Assembly (NCBI RefSeq): GCF_004348535.1
Contig: NZ_SMJX01000024.1
Span: 1 to 46,972, forward strand
Length of the DNA stretch: 46,972 nt
DNA from: Actinomadura sp. KC216
GTDB lineage: Bacteria > Actinomycetota > Actinomycetes > Streptosporangiales > Streptosporangiaceae
Direction: 5' to 3'
In this document: positions 36,935 through 46,815 of the stretch, in pieces
Position numbering within the stretch: position 1 is the stretch's first letter
How the letters are laid out: the number at the start of each line of letters is the position of its first letter
Notes under the pieces: generated by a model
Told to the model about the DNA's origin: nothing
The model's input: the letters and a program-made list of their open reading frames with translations, nothing else
Database searches by the model: none
Made by a program: the position numbers and the translations under genes

Positions 36935-38572
36935 TCAGTCCCCTTCTCTGGCGGAGCCGAGGAGCCGGGCGAGCCCCGCCCGGCGGTCCTGCAGGTGCAG
37001 CCGCACCACCGGGCGGCCGGCGGCGCGCGCGTCGCGGGCGTCGCCGAGCGCCCGCGCGAGCTGCAGCATGCCGAGCCGGTGGTGGCGGCCGGGGACCGGC
37101 ACGTCGCGGACGACGTTCCCGGTCACCATCAGGTATACGCCCCCGTCACGGTGATCATTCCAGATCGCGGGGTGGCCCGCGTCCCAGTCGACGGTCACCG
37201 GGCGGCGGGACCGGGCGGCGAGCAGCGCGGCGAGGCGGCGCACCTGCGCGCCCTGCCCGTCCGCCTCGTCCGGGTCCAGGTAGGCGACGATCGCGAGATG
37301 CTCCCCGGCGCCGATCCGGGCGGCGAGCGCGCCCATCAGCGCGGGCAGGTCCGGCGCGGCCATCAGCTCCGGGACGGTCGTGAACGCCTCCACGGCCCGG
37401 CCGGGGGCGCCGTCGGTGAGCAGCGGCGCGCCGGCCCCGTCGTCGAGCGACAGCGGCGCCGCGCCGTGCCGCGGCGCGAGGGGGTCCAGCTCCATCAGGT
37501 AGGCGGCGACGGCCGCCGCGTACTCCCACACGACGAGCTGGGCGGCGAGCGGGCCGGTGACGGTGGCGTCGTCCTGGCGGGGGCGGCCGTCGAATGTCAC
37601 GAGGAACAGGTCGTCGGCGGGCCGCAGGGGGAGCCCGCCGTCCTGGACGACCGGCGTCAGCCGCCCGCCCGCCGTCTCCTCCAGCAGCAGCGCGACCCAC
37701 CGCGCGAGGCCCGGCAGCGCCGCCGGGTAGCCGCCGAGCACGGCCGTGCGGCGCCCGGCGCGGACCGCGCCGCCGAGGATCGCGCCGAGGACCAGGCCCG
37801 GGTTGTTCTCCGGCCGGGTGAGCGACGGCAGGACGGCGGTGGCGCCGTCGAGCAGCGCGGGCACGTCCGCGCCCGCGAGGGCGGCGGGCACCAGCGCGTA
37901 GGGGGACAGGGCGCCGAACGCGGTCGGGGCGGGCGCCTCGATCAGCGGATGGCCCGCCTCGGCGGCGTGCTTGGCGGCCGCGGCGCGCGGCTCGGCGACC
38001 GTGACGAACCGCCGCGCGGCCTCGGCGGGCGGCAGGCCCAGGCCGTCCCTCAGCAGCCCCTCCAGGACCTGGCGGAGCGCGTCGGAGGCGGGGTCGTCGC
38101 CCGTCACGACGATCAGCGCACGGCCGAGCCGCTCCGGGTCGTCGGCGAGGCGCAGCAGCGGGCCGGGCTCCGGCCCGTCGAGGACGGTGAGCGGCACGAT
38201 CGGGAGGCCCGGGTCGCCGTCCGCGTCGTCCGCCGCGAGCCGGTGCGCCGCGACGATCAGCTCGGCGGCGCGGGCGGGGGCGCCGTGCCCGAGCAGCACG
38301 ACCTCGGTCAGCCCGTCCGCGCGGGCGCCCCCGCGCAGCTCCTCGGCGCGGCCGAGCGCGGCGCGTCCCGGGCCCGGCTGGCTCGGCCAGCACAGCGCGC
38401 GGCCCTCCGCCCCGGCGGTCCGGGCGGACGGCCACAGCGCCGGGTCCTCCGAGGCGAGCCGGACGGGCACCTCGTCGATCCAGAGCCTGCCCAGGACCCG
38501 CTCGGCGGCCGCCCGGAGGGGCCCCCGGGCGGTGATGGCCGTCTCTCCCGAGACGACGCCGGTGAAGCTCAC
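36935..38572 (-). CDS. Phosphoglucose-isomerase-like protein C (highly degenerate active site)
   Basis: 545 residues, homologous along its length to the two genes upstream. The double SIS-type fold is visible: ALGRAEELRGGARADGLTEVVLLGHG, LIVVTGDDPAS, AFGALSPYALVPAALAGADVPALL, NNPGLVLGAILGGAV and VVWEYAAAVAAYLMELDPL. The catalytic motifs expected from family memory are mostly gone. GMGGSSL is GHGAPAR (95-101), SKSGGT is TGDDPA (157-162), GGRYSAL is PTAFGAL (216-222) and GQYHKGG is WNDHRDGG (471-478). The base-bearing AESTGK aligns to EETAGG (298-303), so a Glu may remain. It is unlikely to be an ordinary isomerase. The GTG start overlaps the gene B stop (GTGA). Confidence 0.75.
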   Translation of the reverse strand: MSFTGVVSGETAITARGPLRAAAERVLGRLWIDEVPVRLASEDPALWPSARTAGAEGRALCWPSQPGPGRAALGRAEELRGGARADGLTEVVLLGHGAPARAAELIVAAHRLAADDADGDPGLPIVPLTVLDGPEPGPLLRLADDPERLGRALIVVTGDDPASDALRQVLEGLLRDGLGLPPAEAARRFVTVAEPRAAAAKHAAEAGHPLIEAPAPTAFGALSPYALVPAALAGADVPALLDGATAVLPSLTRPENNPGLVLGAILGGAVRAGRRTAVLGGYPAALPGLARWVALLLEETAGGRLTPVVQDGGLPLRPADDLFLVTFDGRPRQDDATVTGPLAAQLVVWEYAAAVAAYLMELDPLAPRHGAAPLSLDDGAGAPLLTDGAPGRAVEAFTTVPELMAAPDLPALMGALAARIGAGEHLAIVAYLDPDEADGQGAQVRRLAALLAARSRRPVTVDWDAGHPAIWNDHRDGGVYLMVTGNVVRDVPVPGRHHRLGMLQLARALGDARDARAAGRPVVRLHLQDRRAGLARLLGSAREGD

Positions 38573-40254
38573 GGCCTGCGCGCTCCGGCCACCGCCCGCA
38601 CCGCCTCGGTGAGCCTGCCCGCGCCGTCCACCGGGTCCTGCAGATGCAGCCGGATCACCGGGAGCCGCCGCCTGCGCAGCGCCCGCAGCTCGCCGAGCGC
38701 CCGCGCGATCTGCAGCTTCGCGAGGCTGTAGGGGCGGCCGGGGACGGGCTGCGTGGCGAGCGTGTCGCCCGGCGCCGGGTCGCCGGTGATAATGAGGAAC
38801 GCGCCGTTGCCGCGGCCGTCCTTGTGCACCGGCCCGGTGGCGTGCGGGTAGCCGGGCCCCGGCCCGTAGGCGACGGGACGCCCGGACGCGCGCGCCAGCG
38901 ACGGCGCCAGATACCGCCCGGAGAAGTCGCCCAGGTACGTCATGACCGACAGGTAGCCGTCGGACGGCACCGACGCGACCAGCCCGCCGAGGACGGTCTG
39001 CAGCTCGGCGCCCGGCGGCCACGGGAAGTCGGCGTGCACCTCGATGCCGTCCTCGACGTACACCGGACGCTCCCCGGACGGCGGCCCGTCGCCCGCCGTG
39101 CGCAGCAGCGCCGCGGCGTCGTCCTCCGCCTCCTGGACGACCGTGCCGCCCGCCTCGAACGGGTTCACACCGAGCAGCCACCCGGCGACCGCCGTCGCGT
39201 ACTCCCACATCAGGAACTGCGCGCCGAGCGGCGCCCACACCGAGGTGTCGGACTCCTCGTCGGCCGCCGACCGCGGGTTGATCGACACGCCGTGCACGTC
39301 GGGGAACGCGCCGCGCCCGCCGAGCGCCTCCAGCGCCAGCACGCCCTTGCCGCGCTTGGCGGTGCCGACGGCGAGGAGCTGGGAGATCCAGGCGCTCAGC
39401 GCGCCCGTCCCGCCGGGCTCGCGCAGCAGCACCTTGTCGCGGGCGACGCCGCCCTGCGCCTGCTGCGCGCAGCCGCCGAGGATCGCGCCGAGCAGCAGGC
39501 CCGGGTTGTCCTCGTCCTTGCCGAGCGAGGGCACCAGCGACGCCGCCTCCTCCAGCAGCCGCTCCGCGTCGGCGCCCGCGAGCACGGCCGGGACCAGCCC
39601 GTACGCCGACAGCGCCCCGTAGTGCCCGGGCAGGTACGGGTCGGTCAGGCCGATCCGGTAGCCGCACTGGCGGGCGAAGTCGTGCAGCGGGCTGCCGTGG
39701 TCGGTGATGACGAGGAACCGGCTCGCGATCTCCCGCTCGGACAGGCCCCGCTCGCGGAACGCGGCGGCGAAGATCCGGCGGTAGGCGTCGCCTTCGAGCG
39801 ACACGCCCGCCTTGCTGGCCAGCACGACCAGCGTCCGGTCGAGGCGCTCCAGCGCGAACGCGAGCGCGGCGGTGTCGCCGCCGTCCAGGACGGTCAGCTC
39901 GCCCGCCGGGCGGCCCGTCCCGTTCGCGTCCCGGTCGGCGGCGCCGGGCGGCGCGTGCGCCTCCATGATCGCCTGCGCGGCGAGGCTCTCCGCGCCGACG
40001 CCGATCAGCACGATGTGGTCGAGACCCGAGTAGCGCGCCTCCGACACCAGGCCGTCGACCTGGTTCAGCAGCCCGCGGGAGGCGAACGGCAGGTCGAGCC
40101 AGCCGAGGCGGCTGTGGTCCACCGCGCGCCGGCCCCACAGCCGCGGGTCCTTCGCGGCCAGCGCGCCGGGGACGCCGCAGCTCACGAGGTAGTCCCTCGC
40201 CTGCAGCGCCGAGTCCAGCACGTCGCCGCGCGTCAGTACGTCGAATCCGGACAC
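38569..40254 (-). CDS. Phosphoglucose-isomerase-like protein B (altered active site)
   Basis: 561 residues. Homology to the transaldolase-linked Pgi group is clear: [24 protein letters not shown]-like ITDHGSPLHD, YGALSAYGLVPAVLAGAD, LGAQFLMWEYATAVAGWLLGVNPF and [18 protein letters not shown]. It keeps a phosphate-loop SKAG (147-150) but has GAESL for GGSSL (87-91), PGHYGAL for GGRYSAL (209-215, Arg to His) and AVGTAK for AESTGK (295-300, catalytic Glu to Val). HKDG (477-480) keeps the Lys of HKGG. GTG 40254 has GGGAGGG upstream. A 120-bp gap with a hairpin separates it from gene A, so separate expression is possible. Confidence 0.8.
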   Translation of the reverse strand: MSGFDVLTRGDVLDSALQARDYLVSCGVPGALAAKDPRLWGRRAVDHSRLGWLDLPFASRGLLNQVDGLVSEARYSGLDHIVLIGVGAESLAAQAIMEAHAPPGAADRDANGTGRPAGELTVLDGGDTAALAFALERLDRTLVVLASKAGVSLEGDAYRRIFAAAFRERGLSEREIASRFLVITDHGSPLHDFARQCGYRIGLTDPYLPGHYGALSAYGLVPAVLAGADAERLLEEAASLVPSLGKDEDNPGLLLGAILGGCAQQAQGGVARDKVLLREPGGTGALSAWISQLLAVGTAKRGKGVLALEALGGRGAFPDVHGVSINPRSAADEESDTSVWAPLGAQFLMWEYATAVAGWLLGVNPFEAGGTVVQEAEDDAAALLRTAGDGPPSGERPVYVEDGIEVHADFPWPPGAELQTVLGGLVASVPSDGYLSVMTYLGDFSGRYLAPSLARASGRPVAYGPGPGYPHATGPVHKDGRGNGAFLIITGDPAPGDTLATQPVPGRPYSLAKLQIARALGELRALRRRRLPVIRLHLQDPVDGAGRLTEAVRAVAGARRP

Positions 40255-40348
40255 TGCACCCTCCCTCCCCCCATCGTTTCAGGAGAGAAAGGGCATTCGC
40301 GACCTTCTCCATCGATCTTCTTGGCGGCGGCGCCCGGACCGGCGGCAG

Positions 40349-40372
40349 GGTCAGGCCGGAGTAAGGCCGACC
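40349..40372. terminator. Hairpin between Pgi-like genes A and B
   Basis: GGTC-A-GGCC, 7 bases, GGCC-GACC: an 8-bp stem with one bulged base just after the gene A stop. It has no T-run. It may reduce transcription into genes B and C, or stabilise the upstream tkt-tal-A message. Confidence 0.4.
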
Positions 40373-40374
40373 GG

Positions 40375-42039
40375 TCAGGCGAGCGCCTCCGCGAGCTGCG
40401 CGAGGCCCTCCGCGCGGTCGCGCAGATGGAGCCGGACGGCGGGACGGCCGAGCGACCGGATGACCCGCAGGTCCCCGAACGCCTGCGCGAGCTGCAGCTC
40501 CCCGAGGCTGTAGGGCCGGCCGGGGACCGGGACGTCGCCGGTGACGGCCCCGGTGAGCTGCAGGAACGCGCCGTTCGGCGGGCCGCCCTTGTGGTACTGG
40601 CCAGCGGTGTGCAGCGCGCGAGGGCCCCACCCGAACGTGACGGGCGCCGGGCGCCGCCGCACCTTCGCGCCCCGCGCGGCCAGCAGCGGCCGGAGCCCGG
40701 CCGCCGCCGCGTCCCCGGCCCGGTCCAGGTAGGCGACCGCGGCGAGGTAGCCGCCGTCCGGGACGTCCTCCAGAACCGCGTCGAGGGCCTCGGTCAAGGT
40801 CTGCGCGCCGCGCAGCACGCCCTCGGGGGCGTGGACCTCCACCGCGCCCGCCACCAGTTCCGGCGGGCGCGCCACCACCGTGGGCGCCGCGCCCTCCTCG
40901 GAGCGCAGCAGCGCCGCCGTGCTCTCGGCCGACTGGGCGACGTCCGGCTCGGCGAACGGGTCCACGCCGATGACCCGGCACGCCACCGCGACCGCGTACT
41001 CCCACAGCAGGAACTGCGCGCCGAGCGGACCGGCGACGCTCACGCCCGCCTCGCGTCCCGGACCGGGCTCGTCCGGGCGGCGGCCCAGGATCACGCGGCG
41101 CAGGTCGTCGGACAGCTCGAAGCCCGGAGCGTCGACGCTCTCCACCACGACCGGCAGCAGGCCCTTGCCGTCCTTGCCCATCGCCCCGCCGACGAGCTGC
41201 TCCGCCCACGCGGCGAAGCCGTCGAGGCCCGAGCCGTGGTCGGCGATCACCAGCTTGTCGCGGGCGCCGAGAGCCGACGCGGCGAGCGCCGCGCCCAGCG
41301 CCAGCGCCGGGTTGTCGTACGGCTGCCGGAGCGCCCGCGCGAGCCGGGACGCCTCGTCCAGCAGGACGGTCACGTCCACCCCGGCGAGCGCGGCGGCCAC
41401 GAGGCCCCGCGCGCCGAGCGCACCGAAACGCGCGTCGACGTCGCCTTCCGCGTGGACGATGTGATGCCCCGCGTCCTGGGCGGCGTATTCGAGCTCGGAG
41501 CCCTCCTCCGCCACGACCACGAACCGGCGGGCCAGCTCGGCGCCGCCCAGCCCGGCCTCGGCGAACGCCCGCCCGAAGACCCGCCGCAGCGCCTCCGCCT
41601 CGACGCCCTCGCCCACGACGACGAGCGTCCGATCGAGGTCCCCGGACAGCACGCCCGACACCTCGTGCGGGTCGGAGGTGTCCAGGACGATCAGCTCCGT
41701 CCCCCCGGAGCCGCCCGCGGTGCGGAACATCGCGTCGGCGGCGAGCGCGGAACCGCCCGCGCCCAGCAGGACCACCCGGTCGAGACCGGCCTCGCGGGCC
41801 TCGGCGGCCGGGTCGGCCAGCCGCGCCGCCAGCGACCGCGAGGTCTCCGGCAGGTCCAGCCAGCCGAGCCTGCGGGCGGCGAGCGGGGCCGCGTCGGGCC
41901 CCCACAGGTTGGCGTTCCCGGACGTCAGCGAGCCCGGGACGCCGTCGGAGACGAGACGGTCCAGGACCGTCTCGCTCTCGTCGACGACCGCGCCGCGGAT
42001 GGTGACCGAGATCCCCCCGGCGGTCACCACCGAGGTCAC
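40375..42039 (-). CDS. pgi: Phosphoglucose-isomerase-like protein A (Tal-linked Pgi family)
   Basis: 554 residues, and the copy with the most regular C-terminus: [52 protein letters not shown] near 469-520 keeps the Lys-containing HKGG. The N-terminal GAGGSAL (93-99) is also intact. However, the phosphate loop SKSGGT is GEGVEA (143-148), GGRYSAL is DARFGAL (202-208) and the base motif AESTGK is GGAMGK (284-289). The expected reaction, glucose-6-phosphate to fructose-6-phosphate, is therefore doubtful. Its GTG overlaps the tal stop (GTGA), the position normally held by pgi in related operons. No ordinary Pgi lies in the window. Confidence 0.8.
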   Translation of the reverse strand: MTSVVTAGGISVTIRGAVVDESETVLDRLVSDGVPGSLTSGNANLWGPDAAPLAARRLGWLDLPETSRSLAARLADPAAEAREAGLDRVVLLGAGGSALAADAMFRTAGGSGGTELIVLDTSDPHEVSGVLSGDLDRTLVVVGEGVEAEALRRVFGRAFAEAGLGGAELARRFVVVAEEGSELEYAAQDAGHHIVHAEGDVDARFGALGARGLVAAALAGVDVTVLLDEASRLARALRQPYDNPALALGAALAASALGARDKLVIADHGSGLDGFAAWAEQLVGGAMGKDGKGLLPVVVESVDAPGFELSDDLRRVILGRRPDEPGPGREAGVSVAGPLGAQFLLWEYAVAVACRVIGVDPFAEPDVAQSAESTAALLRSEEGAAPTVVARPPELVAGAVEVHAPEGVLRGAQTLTEALDAVLEDVPDGGYLAAVAYLDRAGDAAAAGLRPLLAARGAKVRRRPAPVTFGWGPRALHTAGQYHKGGPPNGAFLQLTGAVTGDVPVPGRPYSLGELQLAQAFGDLRVIRSLGRPAVRLHLRDRAEGLAQLAEALA

Positions 42040-43151
42040 GCGCCGGCCCTCTTGGCTTCCAGCTCGCCGGTGATGGAGTCGAGCAGCTCCTTCCAGGAGG
42101 CCGCGAACTTCTCGACGCCCTCCTCTTCGAGCACCCTCACGACGTCGTCGTAGTCGACCCCGGCGTCCTTCAGCGCCGCCATGTGCGCGCGGGCGTCGTC
42201 GTAGGTGCCGCGGACGGTGTCGCCGCGCAGCTGCCCGTGGTCGGCCACCGCCTCCAGCGTCGCCTCCGGCATCGTGTTGACCGTGCCGGGCGCGACGAGC
42301 TCGTCCACGTACAGCGTGTCGGCGAGGTCGGGGTCCTTCACGCCGGTCGAGGCCCACAGCGGGCGCTGCGGCCGCGCCCCCGCGTCCTTCAGCGCCTTCC
42401 ACCGGCCGGTGCCGAACCTCTCCTCGTACAGCGCGTACGCGAGCCGCGCGTTGGCGATGCCCGCCTTGGACTCCAGCGCCTTCGCCTCGTCCGTGCCGAT
42501 CTTCTTCAGCCGCTTGTCGATCTCGGTGTCGACCCGGCTGACGAAGAACGACGCCACAGACGCGATCTTCGACAGGTCGTGGCCGTTCTCCCGGGCCTGC
42601 TCCAGGCCCGCGAAGAACGCGTCGATGACCTTGCCGTAGCGCTCCAGCGAGAAGATCAGCGTCACGTTCACGCTGATGCCCTGCGCCAGCGTCGCCGTGA
42701 TCGCGGGCAGGCCCGCCTCCGTCGCCGGGATCTTGATGAACAGGTTGGGCCGGTCCACCAGCCACCACAGCACCCGCGCCTCGGCGACCGTCGCGCGGGT
42801 GTCGCGGGCCAGGCGCGGGTCGACCTCGATCGACACGCGGCCGTCGAGGCCGTCCGTCCGGTCGTACACCGGGCGCAGCACGTCGCAGCCCCAGCGGATG
42901 TCGCGGGTGATGATCGCGCGGGACGCCTCCTCGACGTCCATGCCGAGCACCGCCAGGTCGCGGACCTGGTCGTCGTAGGCCGTGCCCTTGCTCAGCGCCT
43001 TGGCGAAGATCGTCGGGTTGGACGTGACCCCGACGACGTTCCGGTCCTTGACCAGCCCGGCCAGGTTGCCCGACTTGAGCCGGTCGCGGCTGATGTCGTC
43101 CAGCCAGATCGACACGCCCTCGTCCGAGAGCGCCTTCAGGATGTCGCTCAT
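42036..43151 (-). CDS. tal: Transaldolase
   Basis: 371 residues, typical of the actinobacterial TalA group. The Schiff-base Lys is in [16 protein letters not shown] near 135, with the neighbouring conserved [10 protein letters not shown] near 36 and [20 protein letters not shown] near 160-180. It moves a dihydroxyacetone unit between sugar phosphates. ATG 43151 is 11 bases after the tkt stop with GGGAGAGAG just upstream. Its stop overlaps the start of the first Pgi-like gene, a frequent arrangement where Pgi is otherwise fused to or follows Tal. Confidence 0.96.
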   Translation of the reverse strand: MSDILKALSDEGVSIWLDDISRDRLKSGNLAGLVKDRNVVGVTSNPTIFAKALSKGTAYDDQVRDLAVLGMDVEEASRAIITRDIRWGCDVLRPVYDRTDGLDGRVSIEVDPRLARDTRATVAEARVLWWLVDRPNLFIKIPATEAGLPAITATLAQGISVNVTLIFSLERYGKVIDAFFAGLEQARENGHDLSKIASVASFFVSRVDTEIDKRLKKIGTDEAKALESKAGIANARLAYALYEERFGTGRWKALKDAGARPQRPLWASTGVKDPDLADTLYVDELVAPGTVNTMPEATLEAVADHGQLRGDTVRGTYDDARAHMAALKDAGVDYDDVVRVLEEEGVEKFAASWKELLDSITGELEAKRAGA

Positions 43152-43162
43152 CGTCTCTCTCC

Positions 43163-45289
43163 CTAGTTGCCGGTGGTCTCGCCGCGCCCGGCGTGCCTGA
43201 CGCCCGCCCTGATCAGGCTGGCCTTGGCCGCCGCGACGACCCGCTCGGAGGTGATGCCGAACTGCAGGAACAGCGTCTTGTAGTCGGCGGACGCGCCGAA
43301 GTGCTCCAGGCTCACCGCCTCGCCGGCGTCGCCGATGAAGGTGCGCCAGCCGAGCGCGACCCCAGCCTCGACCGAGACGCGGGCGCGCACGCCGGGCGGC
43401 AGGACCTCCTGCCGGTAGGCGTCGGTCTGCGCCTCGAACCACTCCACGCACGGCATCGACACGACGCGGGTCGGGGTGCCCTCCGCCTGCAGCGCGTCGC
43501 GCGCCTCCAGCGCGAGCTGCACCTCGCTGCCGGTCGCGATGATGATCACGTCGGGCCGCCCGCCGTCGGCGTCCGCGAGCACGTAGCCGCCCTTCGCGGT
43601 GCCCTCGGCGGACGCCAGCTCGCCGCCCCGGTCGAACGTCGGCAGCTTCTGCCGCGTCAGCGCGAGCCCCGCCGGGCGGTCGGTGTGCCCGAGGATCGTC
43701 CGCCACGCCACCGCGGTCTCGTTGGCGTCGCCGGGACGGACGACGTCCAGGCCCGGGATCGCCCGCAGCGCCCACAGGTGCTCGACGGGCTGGTGCGTCG
43801 GGCCGTCCTCGCCGAGCCCGATCGAGTCGTGCGTCCACACGAACGTGACCGGCAGCTTCATCAGCGCCGCCAGCCGCACCGCCGGGCGCATGTAGTCGCT
43901 GAAGACCAGGAACGTGCCGCCGTAGGGGCGGGTGCCGCCGTGCAGCGCGATGCCGTTGCAGATCGCGGCCATCGCGTGCTCGCGGACGCCGAAGTGCAGA
44001 GTCCGGCCGTAGCGGCCGCCGGGGAACTCCTTGGTCTGGAACTCCTCGGGGATGAACGACGGCTCGCCCTTCATCGTCGTGTTGTTGCTGTCGGCGAGGT
44101 CGGCGGAGCCGCCCCACAGCTCCGGCAGCACCGGCGCCAGCGCGGCGAGGATCTGCCCGGACGCGGCGCGGGTCGCGATGTCCTTCCCGGCCTCGAAGCC
44201 CGGCACGGCCGCCTCCCAGTCGGAGGGCAGCGCGCGGGCCGCGATCCGGTCGTACTCGGCGGCCCGCTCCGGGTTCGCCGACCGCCACGCCTCGAACGTC
44301 GTGTTCCACTCGGCGTGGGCGGCGCGGCCCCGCTCGCACACGCCCCGGGCGTGCGCCAGGACGTCGTCGGCGACGTGGAACGTCTCCGCCGGGTCCAGGC
44401 CGAGGATGCGCTTGGTCGCCGCGACCTCGTCCGCGCCGAGCGCCGAGCCGTGCGCCTTGCCGGTGTTCTTCTTGTTCGGCGCGGGCCAGCCGATGATCGT
44501 CCGCAGCGCGATGAACGACGGCCGGGACGTCTCCGCCTTCGCCGCGGCGAACGCGGCGGCCAGCGCGGCGACGTTCTCCTCGTAGTCGCCGTTCTCCGTC
44601 CAGTCGACGTGGTGGACGTCCCAGCCGTACGCGGCGTACCGGGCCCGGACGTCCTCCGACATCGCGATCGCGGTGTCGTCCTCGATCGAGATGCGGTTGT
44701 CGTCCCACAGCAGGACCAGGTTCCCCAGCCGCTGGTGCGCGGCGAGCGCGCTCGCCTCGTGGCTGATGCCCTCCTGCACGTCGCCGTCGGACGCGAACGC
44801 CCAGACCGTGTGGTCGAACGGCGACTCGCCCTGCGGTGCGTCCGGGTCGAACAGGCCGCGCTCGCGGCGCGCCGCCATCGCCATCCCGACCGCGTTCGCG
44901 ATGCCCTGCCCCAGCGGGCCCGTCGTCGTCTCCACGCCCGCGGTGTGCCCGAACTCCGGGTGGCCGGGGGTGAGGCTGCCCCACTTGCGCAGGGACTTCA
45001 GGTCGTCCAGCGTCATCGGGTAGCCCGACAGGTACAGCTGGATGTAGAGGGTCAGGCTGGAGTGGCCGCAGGACAACACGAACCTGTCCCGTCCGGGCCA
45101 GTGCGGGTCCGTCGGGTCGTGCCGGAGGAAGCGCTGGAAGAGGAGGTAGGCGGCGGGCGCGAGGCTCATCGCCGTCCCCGGGTGGCCGGAGCCCGCCTCC
45201 TCGACCGCGTCCATCGCCAGGGCGCGGACCGCGTCCACCGCCCGCCGGTCTTGGTCGGACCACTCAAACGTGCTGTCTGCCCTGCTCAC
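43163..45289 (-). CDS. tkt: Transketolase
   Basis: 708 residues from GTG 45289 (AGGAG about 11 bases upstream; an open 5' extension to 45499 has no support). The thiamine-diphosphate domain has [19 protein letters not shown] near 30-48 and the ThDP/Mg motif [32 protein letters not shown] near 155-187. The pyrimidine domain has [17 protein letters not shown] near 425. It transfers two-carbon units in the non-oxidative branch. It is the first gene of the operon; ctaB is divergent. Confidence 0.96.
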   Translation of the reverse strand: MSRADSTFEWSDQDRRAVDAVRALAMDAVEEAGSGHPGTAMSLAPAAYLLFQRFLRHDPTDPHWPGRDRFVLSCGHSSLTLYIQLYLSGYPMTLDDLKSLRKWGSLTPGHPEFGHTAGVETTTGPLGQGIANAVGMAMAARRERGLFDPDAPQGESPFDHTVWAFASDGDVQEGISHEASALAAHQRLGNLVLLWDDNRISIEDDTAIAMSEDVRARYAAYGWDVHHVDWTENGDYEENVAALAAAFAAAKAETSRPSFIALRTIIGWPAPNKKNTGKAHGSALGADEVAATKRILGLDPAETFHVADDVLAHARGVCERGRAAHAEWNTTFEAWRSANPERAAEYDRIAARALPSDWEAAVPGFEAGKDIATRAASGQILAALAPVLPELWGGSADLADSNNTTMKGEPSFIPEEFQTKEFPGGRYGRTLHFGVREHAMAAICNGIALHGGTRPYGGTFLVFSDYMRPAVRLAALMKLPVTFVWTHDSIGLGEDGPTHQPVEHLWALRAIPGLDVVRPGDANETAVAWRTILGHTDRPAGLALTRQKLPTFDRGGELASAEGTAKGGYVLADADGGRPDVIIIATGSEVQLALEARDALQAEGTPTRVVSMPCVEWFEAQTDAYRQEVLPPGVRARVSVEAGVALGWRTFIGDAGEAVSLEHFGASADYKTLFLQFGITSERVVAAAKASLIRAGVRHAGRGETTGN

Positions 45290-45683
45290 GGAACGCCGGG
45301 CTCCTCTCGAACCGGTGTACGGATGTGCTGTGTGCGCCGCCCGCGCGTGCCCGTCCCTAAGGGCGGTAACGTCCGGCGGTGCGGCGCCTCTTCCCGCCGG
45401 CCCCGTGCGACGCCCCGTCCGTGACCGGCGAAGATCATGACTCGCCCTTCGCGAGCCTATCGCCAAGCACCCCTGCCCGGACGTACCGGCGCCTAACACG
45501 CGCTGGGGCCAGGCAGGCGTGATCAGGCGACCCGGTGCGTGACCCCCGGAGGGGGCGCACTACAGTGATTGCGCGGTTGACGACAGCGGCCGCGGCAGGA
45601 AGAAGCCGGAAGTTGCATCCAGCCGAGGCCGGCCCGGAACGCGGGGGCGCCGCCGAGGTGGTACGCGACTTTCTCATCCCTAG
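45290..45683. other. 394-bp tkt/ctaB intergenic region
   Basis: No gene is supported here. The region must hold the promoters of the divergent tkt operon and ctaB. Seen: a CCCCC-GGA-GGGGG hairpin at 45543-45555, a palindromic CCCTAAGGG at 45356-45364, and one candidate promoter listed separately. No strong promoter towards tkt was found by eye. Confidence 0.6.
45539..45566 (+). promoter_or_regulatory. Weak candidate promoter of ctaB
   Basis: GTGACC (45539-45544), a 16-base spacer and TACAGT (45561-45566), 118 bases before ctaB. The -35 matches 4 of 6 consensus bases. The spacer contains a 5-bp hairpin. Confidence 0.35.
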
Positions 45684-46730
45684 TTGGACGTGGACCCGAT
45701 TGTGACGGTGCTCAGTAACAAGCGCGGCGTCGAGGACGAGATCGACCTCGACGAAGCCGGCGGGCGGGCGCAGGGGGCGCCCATGGCCCCGCTCGTGCCG
45801 GTGACCGCAGAACCGGCTCTCGACCCGGCCCCGGCCGCCCGGCGGACGTTCGGCGCGAGCGTGCGCGCCTACGTGGCGCTGACGAAGCCGCGGGTGATCG
45901 AGCTGCTCCTGATCACCACCATCCCGGTGATGTTCCTGGCGTCCGGCGGCGTCCCGGAGCTGTCCACCGTGCTGCTGACGCTGGCGTTCGGCACCATGTC
46001 CGCCGGCGCCGCCAACGCGATCAACTGCTACATCGACCGCGACATCGACGCCAAGATGCGCCGCACCCGGCGCCGCCCGCTGGCCCGCCACCAGGTCACC
46101 CCCGCCCGCGCGCTGATCTTCGGCGTCGGGCTCGCCGCGCTGTCCACGGCCGGGTTCCTGGTCGCCGTCAACCCGGTCGCCGCCGCCGGGTCGCTGTTCG
46201 CGATCCTGTTCTACGTCTTCGTGTACTCGCTGCTGCTCAAGCGGCGGACGTCGCAGAACGTCGTGTGGGGCGGCATCGCCGGGTGCATGCCCGTCCTCAT
46301 CGGGTGGGCGGCGGTCACCGGCGGCGTCGCCTGGACGCCGTTCGTCCTGTTCGGCGTCGTGTTCCTCTGGACGCCGCCGCACACCTGGACGCTCGCGATG
46401 CGCTACCGCGACGACTACGCGGTCGCCAAGGTCCCCATGCTGCCGGTCGTCGCGACCGAGCGCCGCGTCGTCACCGAGAGCCTCGTCTACACCTACGCCA
46501 CCGTGGCGTGCTCGCTGCTGCTGTGGCCGGTCGCCGGGATGGGGCCGGTGTACGGCGCCGTCGCCGTCGTCCTCGGGCTGGTGTTCCTCGCCGAGGGCCA
46601 CCGGCTGCTGCGCGCCGTGCGGGCCGGGGTGAGCGGCGTCCACCTCCGGCCGATGCGGTTCTTCCACCTGTCGAACGTCTACCTGGCGCTGCTGTTCACG
46701 GCCGTGGCCGTCGACCCGATCCTGTCCTAG
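45684..46730 (+). CDS. ctaB: Protoheme IX farnesyltransferase (heme O synthase)
   Basis: About 348 residues, an integral membrane prenyltransferase of the UbiA/COX10 family with 8-9 helices. The prenyl-diphosphate site is [23 protein letters not shown] near 112-134, and the second Asp-rich region is [28 protein letters not shown] near 231-258. The heme O branch also shows [22 protein letters not shown]. It adds farnesyl to heme B for cytochrome oxidase. The exact start is uncertain: TTG 45684, GTG 45690 and GTG 45702 are in frame, and the first 55 residues are not membrane-like. Divergence from tkt is conserved in actinomycetes. Confidence 0.94.
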   Translation: MDVDPIVTVLSNKRGVEDEIDLDEAGGRAQGAPMAPLVPVTAEPALDPAPAARRTFGASVRAYVALTKPRVIELLLITTIPVMFLASGGVPELSTVLLTLAFGTMSAGAANAINCYIDRDIDAKMRRTRRRPLARHQVTPARALIFGVGLAALSTAGFLVAVNPVAAAGSLFAILFYVFVYSLLLKRRTSQNVVWGGIAGCMPVLIGWAAVTGGVAWTPFVLFGVVFLWTPPHTWTLAMRYRDDYAVAKVPMLPVVATERRVVTESLVYTYATVACSLLLWPVAGMGPVYGAVAVVLGLVFLAEGHRLLRAVRAGVSGVHLRPMRFFHLSNVYLALLFTAVAVDPILS

Positions 46731-46746
46731 GCGCCTCTCCGGCGCC
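46730..46746 (+). terminator. Weak hairpin after ctaB
   Basis: GGCGCC-TCTCC-GGCGCC spans the ctaB stop. The stem has 6 bp and there is no T-run. Chance occurrence is possible in GC-rich DNA. Confidence 0.3.
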
Positions 46747-46815
46747 GCTCCCTCCGGCGCTCCCGGCGGCGGGCGCTTCTCCACTCGCCCGTACCGGCCG
46801 TTACGCTTTCGCCAC

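Noticed and set aside
38569..40254. Pgi-like genes A-C as an assembly artefact or recent duplication
   Set aside because: Protein sequences differ along the whole length, including at conserved motifs, and the gene junctions differ.
40276..40320. A short leader peptide (MEKVANALSLLKRW...) before Pgi-like gene B
   Set aside because: It runs out of frame into gene B with no ribosome site or stop suited to attenuation.
36935..41905. One continuous 1656-codon frame across the Pgi-like genes
   Set aside because: Only its last third is the real gene C; the rest runs out of frame through B and A and is Arg/Gly/Ala-rich noise. It is not a giant fusion protein.
45290..45499. N-terminal extension of transketolase
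   Set aside because: The residues are unlike the family start, and the GTG at 45289 has an AGGAG site.
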